64,000 nt of DNA from positions 2,077,826 to 2,141,825 of the forward strand of contig CM035315.1 of the NCBI GenBank assembly GCA_002900995.3, given 5' to 3'. Origin of the DNA: Ganoderma boninense (lineage: Eukaryota; Basidiomycota; Agaricomycetes; Polyporales; Polyporaceae). Made by a program: the position numbers and the translations under genes. The notes under the pieces are model-generated. The model was given only the letters and a program-made list of their open reading frames with translations, had not been told where the DNA came from and ran no database searches. This document shows positions 1 to 10,635 of the stretch, piece by piece. The first letter of the stretch is position 1. Each line of letters opens with the position of its first letter.

Positions 1-1225
1 AATCTAGTTATTCAACGCGAAGGACACGGGTGGTGGCAAGAGTTCAGTACAGTGATGTATGGTATAATCATATAATCTAGTCTTTGGAAGCCAATGTTCG
101 GGGAGGAAGGTGTATGTACAGTTGCATCCCTCCACCACTGCTGAGCTAGGCGCCTATCAAATTGATGGGAGGCAGCAGTCAGACGCCCGCCCGCTCTCTG
201 CCCCTCCAACGTTCTTCCCCGTTGTTCCCGCCTTCCCGCCCCAACGTCGACCTGCCGAGAGCCTGCCGAGGAGTTTTACGAAGGAGAAAACATGGTAAGA
301 ACGATGTATTTCTCGTGCGAGGGAGACATGGGACGGGTCACATCACGGGCCTAAGCGAGGGCGCTTCTGCCCAGGGGAAAAATAAAACAGAGAATTGAGG
401 GAGGCTAATGCTCACCATGTGCTGAATACTACTCATACACGAGCTTCCTCCACGGCGACAACTTAGCTGAGCAGCGCCAGAAACCTGGGACGACAACCAA
501 AGCAACAAGTTGGTCAGAGCATGAGACTCGGTCTCCGAATGGTATTTTGTGCTCCGACGCAACTGACAAGGCTCTCGCTTGTGAGTTCCGGCATAAGCCG
601 ACATCTCCAACTCATCTCCGATCAAAGTTTCATGTTCCGCCCGTCAAGAGGCGCCGCTTGACGTCGACTGACCAAAAAAGTGCGGTCGACACGAGGACCA
701 CTGGTGCTGGTGAACGTACAGGCATTATCATCCGTGTGCTCCTCCGGGAAATGACGAAAGAAATGCAGGTCGGATTATCCAAAAACATGGCAGGCAAGGT
801 GTTGAAGAGCGAGAGACTGCACCGGCAGCCCACATGCTGCAACAATCGCGGAGAGATCGACCGTCGCAGTGGTAGCGAGAGGTGAGTCTACGCTGATGTC
901 GACCTTTGTCACCGTGACACGGCATGCTCATATTTTACCCACAGTGACGACGGTCTGTGCCTATGGGTGTACCCCAAGGCAACTTACCTGCCATCGGGAT
1001 TTGGGCGATGCTCTCGACTCGGAGAAGCGTTGAACGCATCCTGTGGGGCTCAAAACAGACAATATCTTGCAAGCTGAAACAGGAAAGACAAGGTCACATT
1101 CTACATGATTCACTCAAAGACACAATACTTCTATGCGTATGCCAGGCTACGCCACCACCACCGAGACCAATCATGTTTGGAACACGAACTCTTGCGCCTC
1201 TAGCTACATGTCAGTCCGCCAACAT
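1..1225. other. no supportable gene
   Basis: Only short unconserved open frames on both strands. It is the downstream flank of the minus-strand metacaspase gene. I see no RNA gene, repeat or mobile element here. Confidence 0.5.
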
Positions 1226-2966
1226 TTACAATGTAAAGTCCTTGCCGAGGATAGATCCAGGGGTGAGGCTCCCGAGCTGTACATCTCCATTTGATTAATG
1301 TCCATCTTTCGTTTCATACAGAAAATACACGTACTTGTGGCTCCGGAGCCTTACATGGAGTCCAGTTCTTCGACGAGGCGTTACGCTTATTAGCCGCTTC
1401 AGTAACCTCTTCGAGCTTGCGCCTAGAGCGGAGCTGGGTTAGAGCCCCTTCTCCAAATTCAACAAATCGCAAACGCACCGCAGTTCTAGCAATAGGTCCT
1501 TATGTTTGATTTCTTTGGGAGGGGTACCTGCATCAACTCCAGTCACAGTCACGAAGGCAACCTTCCTTCAGATTGCTTGAAGGAATACCTTTGAGGATCT
1601 CAACGAATGCCTGCCAAGAGTAAGTCAGCGGAAGCGTTTATAACTGGTATCCTCGGAAGTCCTACATTGATGAAATGACCACCTCGGGGACCTCCATAAG
1701 TCACCTGTGCGTCCGCGCAAGCAGCCCATGATGTCTGTCGATGTTCATCAGGATGCTTGTTGATAGTAACATAGTGAGCATATAGGGCTTACGACGTCCT
1801 TCGTTGAAACTTGGTCATTCGAGGCGCTCTCCCTGTGACTGGCAGCATGCCCGTGATTCACCGTTTCCGCCAAAGCTGTATCGAGTCAAAAGTCTCGTAT
1901 GATGTAGACTAAGGTAGGTTACAATACGTACAGAAACCAGGTGCGCCTGGCTTAGTAGGAGGCGAGCCTTTGTCTTCACCTGCACCACTCACTTCGCCGT
2001 TCGCTGAGTCGATACTAGGCAATTGGACCTCGGGAAGATCTGTGAACCCTATCAACCCATTGCAGAAACATTCAGACATTGAAGGGCGTACCGCAAGCAG
2101 TCCCGGAGTGACAGCAGTCAAACAACAACTGCCGAACCTACCGGTTAACAAGAACAAAGTCAATCAGCATATGATGGACGCACAGTACAGTGAACGCCTT
2201 CTTGGAGCTTGTCGACAAAGATCTCTCGAATTTTCTATTTTCGGGCTCCTTCAGTTCACAATTGACATTTAATGCAATTCGATGACGTACGTCGTCCCGT
2301 ATGAAGTGTGAATAGCTGGGGCATGTACCCGAGTCGCTATCACGGGAGTCGGAAGCGAGCAGGCCTAAGAATGAATGGTCAGGGTTGGTGGATTGCAGTG
2401 GAAGGGACAACAACTTACCCTCATCTTTTCCATCGATCTCGTTCTTATCGGTCTTGGCATCGGCTTGAGCACCATGGCCGGCAACTATGTAGAATGAAAA
2501 TGTTTGTTTATGAGCATCTGACTTAGTCGGTCATGTTCCCTGTGCTTACACCCGAAGAAGATGTGATCGCCGCACTTTGCGTTTGCTACGAGGGTAGTCA
2601 TCGCTTCCAGCTTCATTGTCGTTGAGTCAAAGGCCGGCTAAGAACACTTGTATACTCACGATGTCGTCCTCGGTGGGCAACTTGAGAGGCAAATTTGTCG
2701 GCAGGCCATGGGAGTCGGGTAGCCCCTCTTTCACCTCGGTGTTAACGACAATTGTAATGTCATCTTTCGTGTATTGGTAAGTATCTAAAATGACAGCATT
2801 AGATCCTGCCCTCTAGCACAAGATTTGGTAGCTTCGACGTACCGATCAAAAGGTTTCCCAATTTCTTGACGTCTTCGAGCGCACCCGGAAGCTTCTTCAA
2901 GTCCTTCGCGACTTGGGAGCAGACGCCAACCAGAACTGCTTTCTTCACGGGGGCCCGAACTGACAT
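1226..2966 (-). CDS. type I metacaspase A (caspase-like cysteine peptidase)
   Basis: Predicted Arg/Lys-specific cysteine peptidase of clan CD, of the kind linked to fungal stress response and cell death. About 331 residues. Exons read on the minus strand: 2843-2966, 2660-2784, 2550-2637, 2419-2484, 2291-2364, 2184-2234, 2092-2128, 1928-2039, 1793-1832, 1666-1734, 1589-1610, 1479-1527, 1335-1422, 1226-1276. The total is 996 nt, a multiple of three. The fold opens with KKAVLVGV and LPGALEDVKKLGNLL. The catalytic His is in FAGHGAQ (about residue 116) and the catalytic Cys in LLFDCCHSGT (about residue 182), so the dyad is intact. The C-terminal TSWAACADAQ block is also present. There is no Pro/Gln-rich prodomain. 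The start was chosen because a TATATAAAAG box lies about 130 bp upstream. The exon ending at 1928 uses a weak donor; it may instead be split near 1993. The paralogue at 10.6 kb supports the whole model. Confidence 0.88.
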
Positions 2967-5144
2967 TTGGGGATTCGAGAGACGTGGACGAGGAAGCTTC
3001 AGATGATAAAGTTGCGGAGGCAGTGGAAAAGTTCGCAGAGCAGCAGAGGTTGGGAGGAAAGCTGGGACCTGGCTTGAACAGCTCGTTGCCCCTGCTTTTA
3101 TATACTGCAGACCGACACTCGTCGCATGGTGGACATCAGGGTGCGAGTGGCATCGCATCCACGGTCAACCACAAAAGCCGCTTGCGAATGTTCTAGTAGG
3201 GGTATATAAAGCAATCTTACTCGACGGCGCGCCTGGGACTGCGGAATGAGGAACAGTCAGTTCTTGTCTGGTGTCCGGCATGATTCGATCGAGAAACTTA
3301 CCAACCTTTTTCCACCGCCAACTGGTCCAACTGTTCTGAACGCTTCGCCTGCAAGTGGAAGAGCGAGTGAAATGGTCCATCCAGAGAGACTCAGAGAGCG
3401 GGCCCGGAATAAGTCGCGCCTCTGACCGTATCTGACACACGAACCCAAGAATAGACCCCACCGACCGCCATAACTGCCTGCTGGAAGTTCTCAGGCCCAC
3501 AGGGTAACATTTTCAGGTTTACTTTGTGACCGGTGCAGAGCCCAGTGTTCAATCACATCAAGTGGTGAACCGCGAGCAACTTGAGGATATTGTACATCCT
3601 CTCTAAGACTGGCGAACGAGCCAGCGACGCCCTCGGGACCACACGAAGAGCATGCACTCTGTCCGATGACCCATGAGGTGGCATGGAGCGCGGTAGGAAA
3701 GACTTCTTCGAGGTAATTGCCGCTCAGCAAACGCCTTGAGGCGGCATAAGGTGGAAGAAGATGACATATTCAAGGTGACTTCGAAGGTGGACAAGCTGTT
3801 CATTGACAGTACTCACGCCCAAGGACAGCGCATCGGACATGCATTGCGGAGACCGACAACTTAATGCGGACATCATGCGATGCGTCGACGGCTCTGCTAT
3901 CAATTCCTCCCGTCGAGAACAATGCAGAGTCGCCGTCGAATGGCACAAGTCGCAGTAGCAAGCTCAGAGGTACGTCTTCGAAGGTGGACACAGCGCTCTC
4001 CGACCACACGCCGTCCGCCACAGCGCGACTTTGAACCACTCCGAACACGTATACCGACAATGGCCTGCCATACTGGCCCTAAGGCGGGCCTGGAGCAGAC
4101 TGTCATGGTAATCCTACCGCCCACCCGAAAGCAATTCGTGGGCGAAGGCCTTTCTGCGGCGTCAATGTGTCCATCGACCGCGTCGACCGCGTCTTCTTCG
4201 AGTCACTGCCCCCCTTCGGTTCGCCGCTTAATGTCCAATGCATCCACCAACAGTGTGGGTGGTACACGTTCGTGAGGGCTAAGAGAACAAACAGGACACA
4301 GGCATTCCATATGGCGAACCCCAGCGTCCCGTTAATGATAATCAAGGTTTGAACGGACGCACGACAACGGCGGAGTTCTCTGAACGCGGTGCGTACGACG
4401 GTCCTTGGGATGCCAACGACCGTCGCACCCACGTCACCCCCCCCCGGAGTACATGGGCATAGGTATCCGCTGACTGCGCTGTATCGCGCGAACCGCCTGT
4501 GAGTCATGGGACGACGCACCTTGCAAACATCTCACATTGAAGCAACCAGGGTCCGCAAAGTTCAAACGGACGGCCCGACGTCTTCCACCACGAGAAGGAC
4601 GGTTCTGGCGTCCCGTGAGCAAACCTTGCTGCAGGAGGAAGGACCCCAGCGGGGGCGGGGGGGGCTTGACAAGGTTTGTCCGGCACTGTGCTGCAGTGTG
4701 GCAGTCATAGCGGCCGCAGCTGCTTGACGCGACGGGCCATGATTATCTATCTGTAGACAAGAAAGAGCTCTGAGTAGAATAGAGCTAGTAGTCGGACAAA
4801 CACTCACCTTATAAGAAGCAAATGCTGAACAACAGCGCGATTGGGAGCAAAGTGGACCACAACTGTGCAAGCACCAGCTCCGAGGCTGCTTTTCGTGCTC
4901 CGACAAATATTTGGCGGTGTGCCTGGGTCTGTGTAGTTCTCCGCGCAGAGATTTGTACTCCGCCACAGCGCTTGTCCCTGAATAAGTAAGTGATTAGCAA
5001 GCGTTAAAGCACATGCTATTATGTTGGTCTTTATAGTACATTCGATCAGCAATCACGTCCATAACCAATTTCCCCAAATATAAATCGAAATCAATATCCC
5101 CTTCTTCTCCACTCCCCCCACCCCATCGTGCCCGATAGAGAGCA
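2967..5144. other. intergenic, no supportable gene
   Basis: Apart from the TATA box at 3097-3108, no family can be recognised. One minus-strand frame (about 4250-4350) encodes a hydrophobic stretch containing TLGFAIWNACVLFVLLAL. It could be a relic of a multi-pass membrane protein, but it has no supported start, exon chain or second segment. Confidence 0.4.
3097..3108 (-). promoter_or_regulatory. TATA box of metacaspase A
   Basis: On the minus strand this reads TATATAAAAG, about 130 bases upstream of the chosen ATG at 2966. It supports that start over a longer in-frame extension to 3158. Confidence 0.5.
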
Positions 5145-6517
5145 CTAGTGGCAGTCGTGAAGATAGGCGTATATGTCCCACTCGCGACTGAGAGAATGAT
5201 GAAAACAATCCCCGTCAGCCCCGTCCCGCAACCAGCGCAGACGACCACTCACCATTCCATCTCCCACTTGCGCACCGACGTCTCCAGCATCCCCCGGTCG
5301 CGGAACGCGGGGAAGCACGCGCCCGCCGCCGCAGTGGCGGCCGCGAGGTCCGTCGGGAGCTCGGGGAAGATGAACCCGAGCGTGCGGAGGCGCGGGAAGC
5401 GCGCGAGGAGCGCGCGCTCGAGCCCCCACAGCGGCGTCGCGTGCGGGCCCGGGGCGACCGCGGGGTCCCCGTACGGGACGTAGAGGACGAGGCGCTCGAG
5501 GTCGGGCGGGAGGCGCGGGAGGAGCGTGTCGCGGAAGGGCGCGAAGGCGGCTTGGTGCTCGGCCATGCTCGCGGGCGCGGCGAGGAGCGGGACGAAGGTG
5601 TGGTGCCGAAGACTTGGAGGCTGGGCAGTTGCGGGAGGACGAGGCAGTCGTCTTCGGCTGTTGGGGGCAGGGAAAAGAGTGAGAGGGAGAGGGAGAGAAG
5701 GGAAGGGAGGGAAGGGAGGGGCGCGGACGGACTAGGACTCACTGGCACATAGGTCGAGGTCGACGAGGTTTTGGCCGGCGCCGCTGAGGAAGTCCGCGAG
5801 GGGGAGAGACGAGGTGCACATGCCGAGCGAGGGAAAGCGGAAGGACCGGAGCGTGTTGGGGCCCACGAAATGCTGGAGGGCGCGGAACGCTGCGAGCGGA
5901 TCTTCGGCGAGCGGGCTCACGCAGAGCGTGTAGACATCCAGCTTGTGTTCGTCGGGCTTGACTGTCGGGTCGTCGAGGTCGGAGAAAATGGGGTCGTAGT
6001 CTAGGTGGTCGATGTGGAACCAGGACAGCAGCTCGAAGGTGCGGTTGAGCTCGCAGATGCACTTGACGTACTCCATGTGATTGAGGCTGTATTGGCTCGG
6101 GGAGGGATAGGGGGTCGGGGAGGTGGCAGGGAGAGCGGGAGGCGCGTCGATCCTCAATTGATGTAGGCGGATGGACTGTAGGTTGGGTAGGATACGGAGT
6201 AGATGCGCGAGGGTGTCGAAGGAGAGGGACGGCATCAAGGAGATCTGCGGGGGCACGGAGACGAGGCGCGCTTCAAGACTGAGTGTCCGAATGTAGCTTG
6301 CGTGTGCGGTGTGCTGCTCGAGCCAGTCTACGAGACATTGGAAGTTCTCGTCGCAGCTCTGGAGGACATGGAGCTCGGAGAAAAGATGTTGCTGGCTGAT
6401 TGCCAACCAGTCGCGGCACACGAGCGTGCACGAGACGAGCGTGTCCTGGTCATGACACTCGAGATGATCAAGGACGTTGTGGAACAGCTCTGTGGGGAGA
6501 TCGTCTATGGTGGCCAT
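5145..6517 (-). CDS. F-box protein, leucine-rich-repeat-like C-terminus, apparent frameshift
   Basis: Likely substrate adaptor of an SCF (Skp1-cullin-F-box) ubiquitin ligase. Residues 1-50 form an F-box (MATIDDLPTELFHNVLDHL, then a VSCTLVCRDW motif). The rest looks like the irregular LRR-type region common in basidiomycete F-box proteins. Exons on the minus strand: 5743-6517, 5253-5657, 5145-5187, the last encoding REWDIYAYLHDCH and a stop. An upstream in-frame ATG at 6550 is also possible. The second exon starts in one frame (DDCLVLPQLPSLQVF) but the good coding frame later in it (LPPDLERLVLYVPYG) is shifted by one base. No GT-AG choice I can find reconciles them, so a one-base indel near 5600-5615 is inferred. 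This is either early pseudogenisation or a sequence error. The substrate is unknown. Confidence 0.75.
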
Positions 6518-6550
6518 CTTGCCCTTCGCTCTAGGTCTAGAGACGGTCAT

Positions 6551-9500
6551 CCCACTAACATCAAGTGAGCTTGTGGGACCTGGTGGTTCATGCCGACGGC
6601 AAGGATATGGACATACCTTCCCTGGACCGAACACTGCAGATCCCGGTCGACACAGCGGTCACAACTAGGTTCAGTCATTCACTACACAGAGGACGGTTAG
6701 CGCTCTCCTCGTTGAAGCACACAAAAGGTGCACGTACAAGAAGGTATTGAGGGTGTCCGGGACTCTGAGGAAGCATAGTTTGTCCGTCTAGGTCTATGTA
6801 GTAGTCCGGGGCTGCATCCAAGACGGCGGGTTCCCTTGGACGCCGTGACCTCGCCGCCTGCGAGGCGTTTGCCGACGCCCACGTGGGGCAGTGGCGCCAA
6901 CGCAGCCTGAGCTAGCTCCGACAGTCATTCGTCGTTGTCGCTCTCGCTTATTCCTCCACGAAAGGCGTCCTCCGTCGATCCTTACCAATGCGGCCGTGCA
7001 GTGTCGGTTGCAAGAAGTGCTTCGTAAACGTGGACCAACATTTTCGTCATGCGAACTCGCTTTGTCATCCTGGCTCACCGGAAGCCATCGGCATCGGCGG
7101 GCGGTGGGAGCAAGATGGGAGCGAAGTCCTCGACGCTCGTACGTACTCAGGACTACATAGGACTTCGGTTTCTGACGACTCACAGACCCTCCGCCGGCAG
7201 GAAACTCCACATAGGCATCGTGCTGTGTAAGCGGCCCGACAACACTGGCTGATCTGTCCGCCCCGAGCTGGTGAACCAAGTTAAACGCAGGAGTGCCGTG
7301 TCGCGGCTCGTGATCTCACGTTTTACCAAACGGCTGTGCTCGGTGAGTTGAGAAACCCACTTCCCCATCTGAGAGAATCCTCCCATGCCGTGCACCCGTT
7401 CGTCCCAAGAAACCATTGAGTTGGTGCGCTCGGTGCACAGCTTCAGGAGCCTGTACCGCCCTCGAGGAACCCCGAGGTCTACCGGGAGGAGCCGCTGCCG
7501 CCGGATATACGTGCTGTGTTGCCCTGTTCTTTGGAAGCTGGAGACAAACTCCCGGCGGTGCGTCTTCTTTCGGTTCTAACCTATGTTGAAAGCTTGGTGC
7601 ACAAGGCACGCGGCATTCATTCAACTGTGGGTGTCGCGTGCCCGGTTCTCGAGTCCCAGTGACGCTTGCTGCTTCTCGATTACGCCGCGGGGGACGCTGG
7701 CGGCCATCGTTCCGTCTCCGGCACCCATAGCTGAGCCATTCTGCATAGGATGTGCTCGCCCTGATCCGAAGCCCGGATGGAGAGCGATCCTCTGAGCAGT
7801 ACGGCCTCCGGTAGAGATGGTCGGGACGTTGTCGCCCCGCACGACGCCTGGGCTTTCTGCCGATTCCTTTGCATTGACAAATCCGTGCAACGAGTCGCCG
7901 TACTCGGCAGGCTCCTGAGTTCGAGACGAGGCGGCGACAAGGGGGGCGGACGCCAATGGCATCTGGCGAGTCCATCAGCCTGTGCGTGTAAGAAGCGCGA
8001 GTTACCCGCGGCAGGCTGTATGCGCGGAACGCCTGTTGGAGCCGCTTGAGTGTAAGACATGGCTCACGGCGATGTGTCCTACGGGAGAACCCAATCTGTC
8101 GCGGGGCGTACAATGGAGTATGCACCGCGTCTGCATACAACCCATGCCATTGTAGCAGGATGCCACCAACCCCACCTCGCGAGCGAAGTCGTCAACGAAT
8201 CGCCTTCACTCGGCTTCTAGGCGTCCAAGTCTGCTCTCCGTGTTCGCAGATATCAGTACCATGGCAGATTGTCCGCACTTTTTGCGCGGGCAGTCCGGGA
8301 TCGAGCGTTCACGGGGAGCTCTTCTCTCAGGTTTTGCATGATGAGCATCCAGACGTCTATAATTGAAGCTGGGGCACTCATGCAGGGTGACTGCGGTCAT
8401 GCTCGCGGTCCTGTGGCCAGGACAATGGAGAAGCTCGTAATCTTCACGTCTTCCATGAGGGATCCGCCGGCGTTTTGACCAGTTCGCGTTCCCTAGATCG
8501 CGACGCGCTTGGTTGTTCTTGTGGACCACAGATGACTTGCCTTCCATAGCATCGACATCTTGTCCGACACTCCTTCGCCCTCAGTTTCAAATGGTTCACT
8601 CAGTGGCGTTCACGTTGGGGTGGGATAAGACATCGACCTTCCTGGAAGGTATCCGTTCTGCTTCCGCAACTAAAAATGTCCACGATCGCGCGTGCGTAGT
8701 GGTGATATAACAACCACATTGAGCGCGGCGAGAATGGACAGCGCGTGGTGATCGCGCTCCTTCACATTCGCTCTTCCCCGCAATCTACAGGTGCCGTTGA
8801 GAGAGCTATTTGAGCCCTCTATCCGGTGCTGGCCCCTCCGAGCTCCACGCCACTGCCGGCGTTCTGCGGGGTCGGTGCGGGGATGGGCATCCAAAGGCGT
8901 CCAAAGTGAGATAAGATCTCTTCTCTTCTTCTCGAAGGCGCTCCCTCTGACATTGATACGGGTGCGGGCGGCCACGTGGTGGGTCAAAGCTGTCCGTCGG
9001 GAATGAGTTCGCTGCCAGAAGCACGACCAGCAAGCAAACCTCCGGTCTTCATCGGTCTCAACGCACTGACTCGTGGTTCTGCAGACAGATTTCCAATATT
9101 ATGGACGACGAGGGACGACGTCGGCACGCAACGTCGGTTCGTTTCCAGAATCATCCACGAGGTCTGCTGGTGCGATGTGATCCAACATGGGTGGTCTTGA
9201 CCGCCGCTCGATGCCAGACTAAGTAAGTGCATTGATAAACGTCAGGTTCTCTTTCAGCTGCCTGACGTTAGGCCAATACTGTAATCGCATTCGCTTGTCG
9301 GATCCTCGTCCCTTCGATGAATCAGGACTCAAATGTGCTGATACCGGTCTTTCCCCCCTTGTTCCTCTTGGATCTCGCGTCCGAGAGGCGGCGCAAGCTG
9401 GTTCCTCGTCGCCGCGATCGAGGAAGGCTGCGCAGCAACGTAACTCGATGTCCAAGCAACGTGGGAAGCACGGTGCAGATCGTCCACAACTGGCATCTTC

Positions 9501-9635
9501 GATTGCTTCCAGCTGTCCACTTGCGGCGCGATGGCCGCTGGGAGATGGGGTTCGGTGAGGCTGGCTTCGGACGCGTCAGGTGCACACCCAGTGAGCTCGC
9601 TCTTGGCTCCGCGATGGTTCCTTCGATAACGTCTA
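6551..9635. other. gene-poor stretch
   Basis: Contains only overlapping open frames in several registers with no recognisable family. The longest (minus 7316-8140) is Arg/Pro-rich and looks like GC-rich noise. No transposase, reverse transcriptase or RNA gene was seen. Confidence 0.4.
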
Positions 9636-10017
9636 CAGTGCCTTGCATAATTGCGTGAACGCGCCGAAAAATTCCCGCAGGCGCTTATATGTTCGCCTAC
9701 CAAATCAGGACGCCTGGGAAGCTTCAGAAGCGAGTTGGTGACCTTCATGTGACATGTCCCCCGGATGGCATGGGTGCCTCCCGAAGCAGCTGAGGCCCAA
9801 ATAATAAACTAGGAGACCCGTTGAGAGCCACTGAGCCCTCCAGGAAGTAGACAAGGGTGGGGGACAGGGGAACAGTCGTTAAAACCTGTAGAGGTGCACA
9901 GGCGGCGGGGCACGCGTTGGCGTTGCATGTGACCGTGATCCATCCGTATTTGGTAGGCGAAGTATAAGCGCCAGCGGGGGATTTTTCGGCGCGTTCACGC
10001 AATTATGCAAGGCACTG
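9636..10017. mobile_element. MITE-like element with ~70-bp terminal inverted repeats, TA target duplication
   Basis: A 382-bp element bounded by near-perfect inverted repeats at 9636-9705 and 9945-10017. Both begin CAGTGCCTTGCATAATTGCG read inward. Each end abuts a TA dinucleotide (9634-9635 and 10018-10019), as expected for a Tc1/mariner-type target duplication. The two arms differ by only a few substitutions and small indels. The interior of about 240 bp has no transposase frame, so this would be a non-autonomous element moved in trans. The family assignment rests on the TA duplication and the CAGTG end only. Confidence 0.82.
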
Positions 10018-10635
10018 TAATGTCACGTCGTGCGCTCTAGACCAGCGTTGGCGACTTATCTGTCTGTTCTTGCAGGGAAGGCGCGACTCGTGGACGCCAT
10101 TGAGTTCAAGGAACTTGGGACAAAGAAGTTAGAACACCGATTAGGGCGGGACGCCCGCCTAATTTGACACGACCGCCCAGGCTAATTCGCAGGTGATTCG
10201 CGCGGGGCTCTCACACAAATTCGATCGCCCCAGCTCGGGGCACCGTCTTGCGGCGAAGGGGGGGCTGCGCAGGGGCCCTGGCGGTGTGGCACTGCCTGAT
10301 GGGGAGGTTGGTGCCGGTGCGCGACATGCTAATTGGTGGAAGCGCCCGGAGGGGATGTTCCGGAGGACTCCGCCGCAGGGTCTCTGTGCCCAGCAGATTG
10401 AGTTTGGCGTTCCTCCATCACTCAAATGGTGGACCGGTTTCTTGTGCGGCGACGGGTGTACTTGCTTATAAACCCAGCCTGTGCGGGGGTGGCCAGCCCT
10501 CGACACCTCACCTCAGTTGCTCGCCAACGTCGACGAGCGGACGCCTTCTCTGACTTAACTTCGGACTGCATCCGCGTCCTCTTGCAGCAGCGGCTCGCTA
10601 GGCCGTAGATCTCCCCTCGCTCTACTATCTCTGCA
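10018..10635. other. intergenic, upstream of metacaspase B
   Basis: No gene is supported. It contains the promoter region of the plus-strand metacaspase, but I see no clear TATA box. Confidence 0.4.

Noticed and set aside
4103..4519. Minus-strand frame with a hydrophobic helix
   Set aside because: Only one convincing membrane segment, with no supported start, no further helices and no exon chain. Kept as a remark, not a gene.
5215..5748. Ser/Arg-rich minus-strand frame of 177 codons
   Set aside because: It is the out-of-frame reading of F-box exon 2; composition is low-complexity.
7316..8140. Long minus-strand open frame (274 codons)
   Set aside because: Arg/Pro-rich composition typical of GC-rich non-coding frames. 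Other frames over the same DNA are equally open and no family motif is visible.
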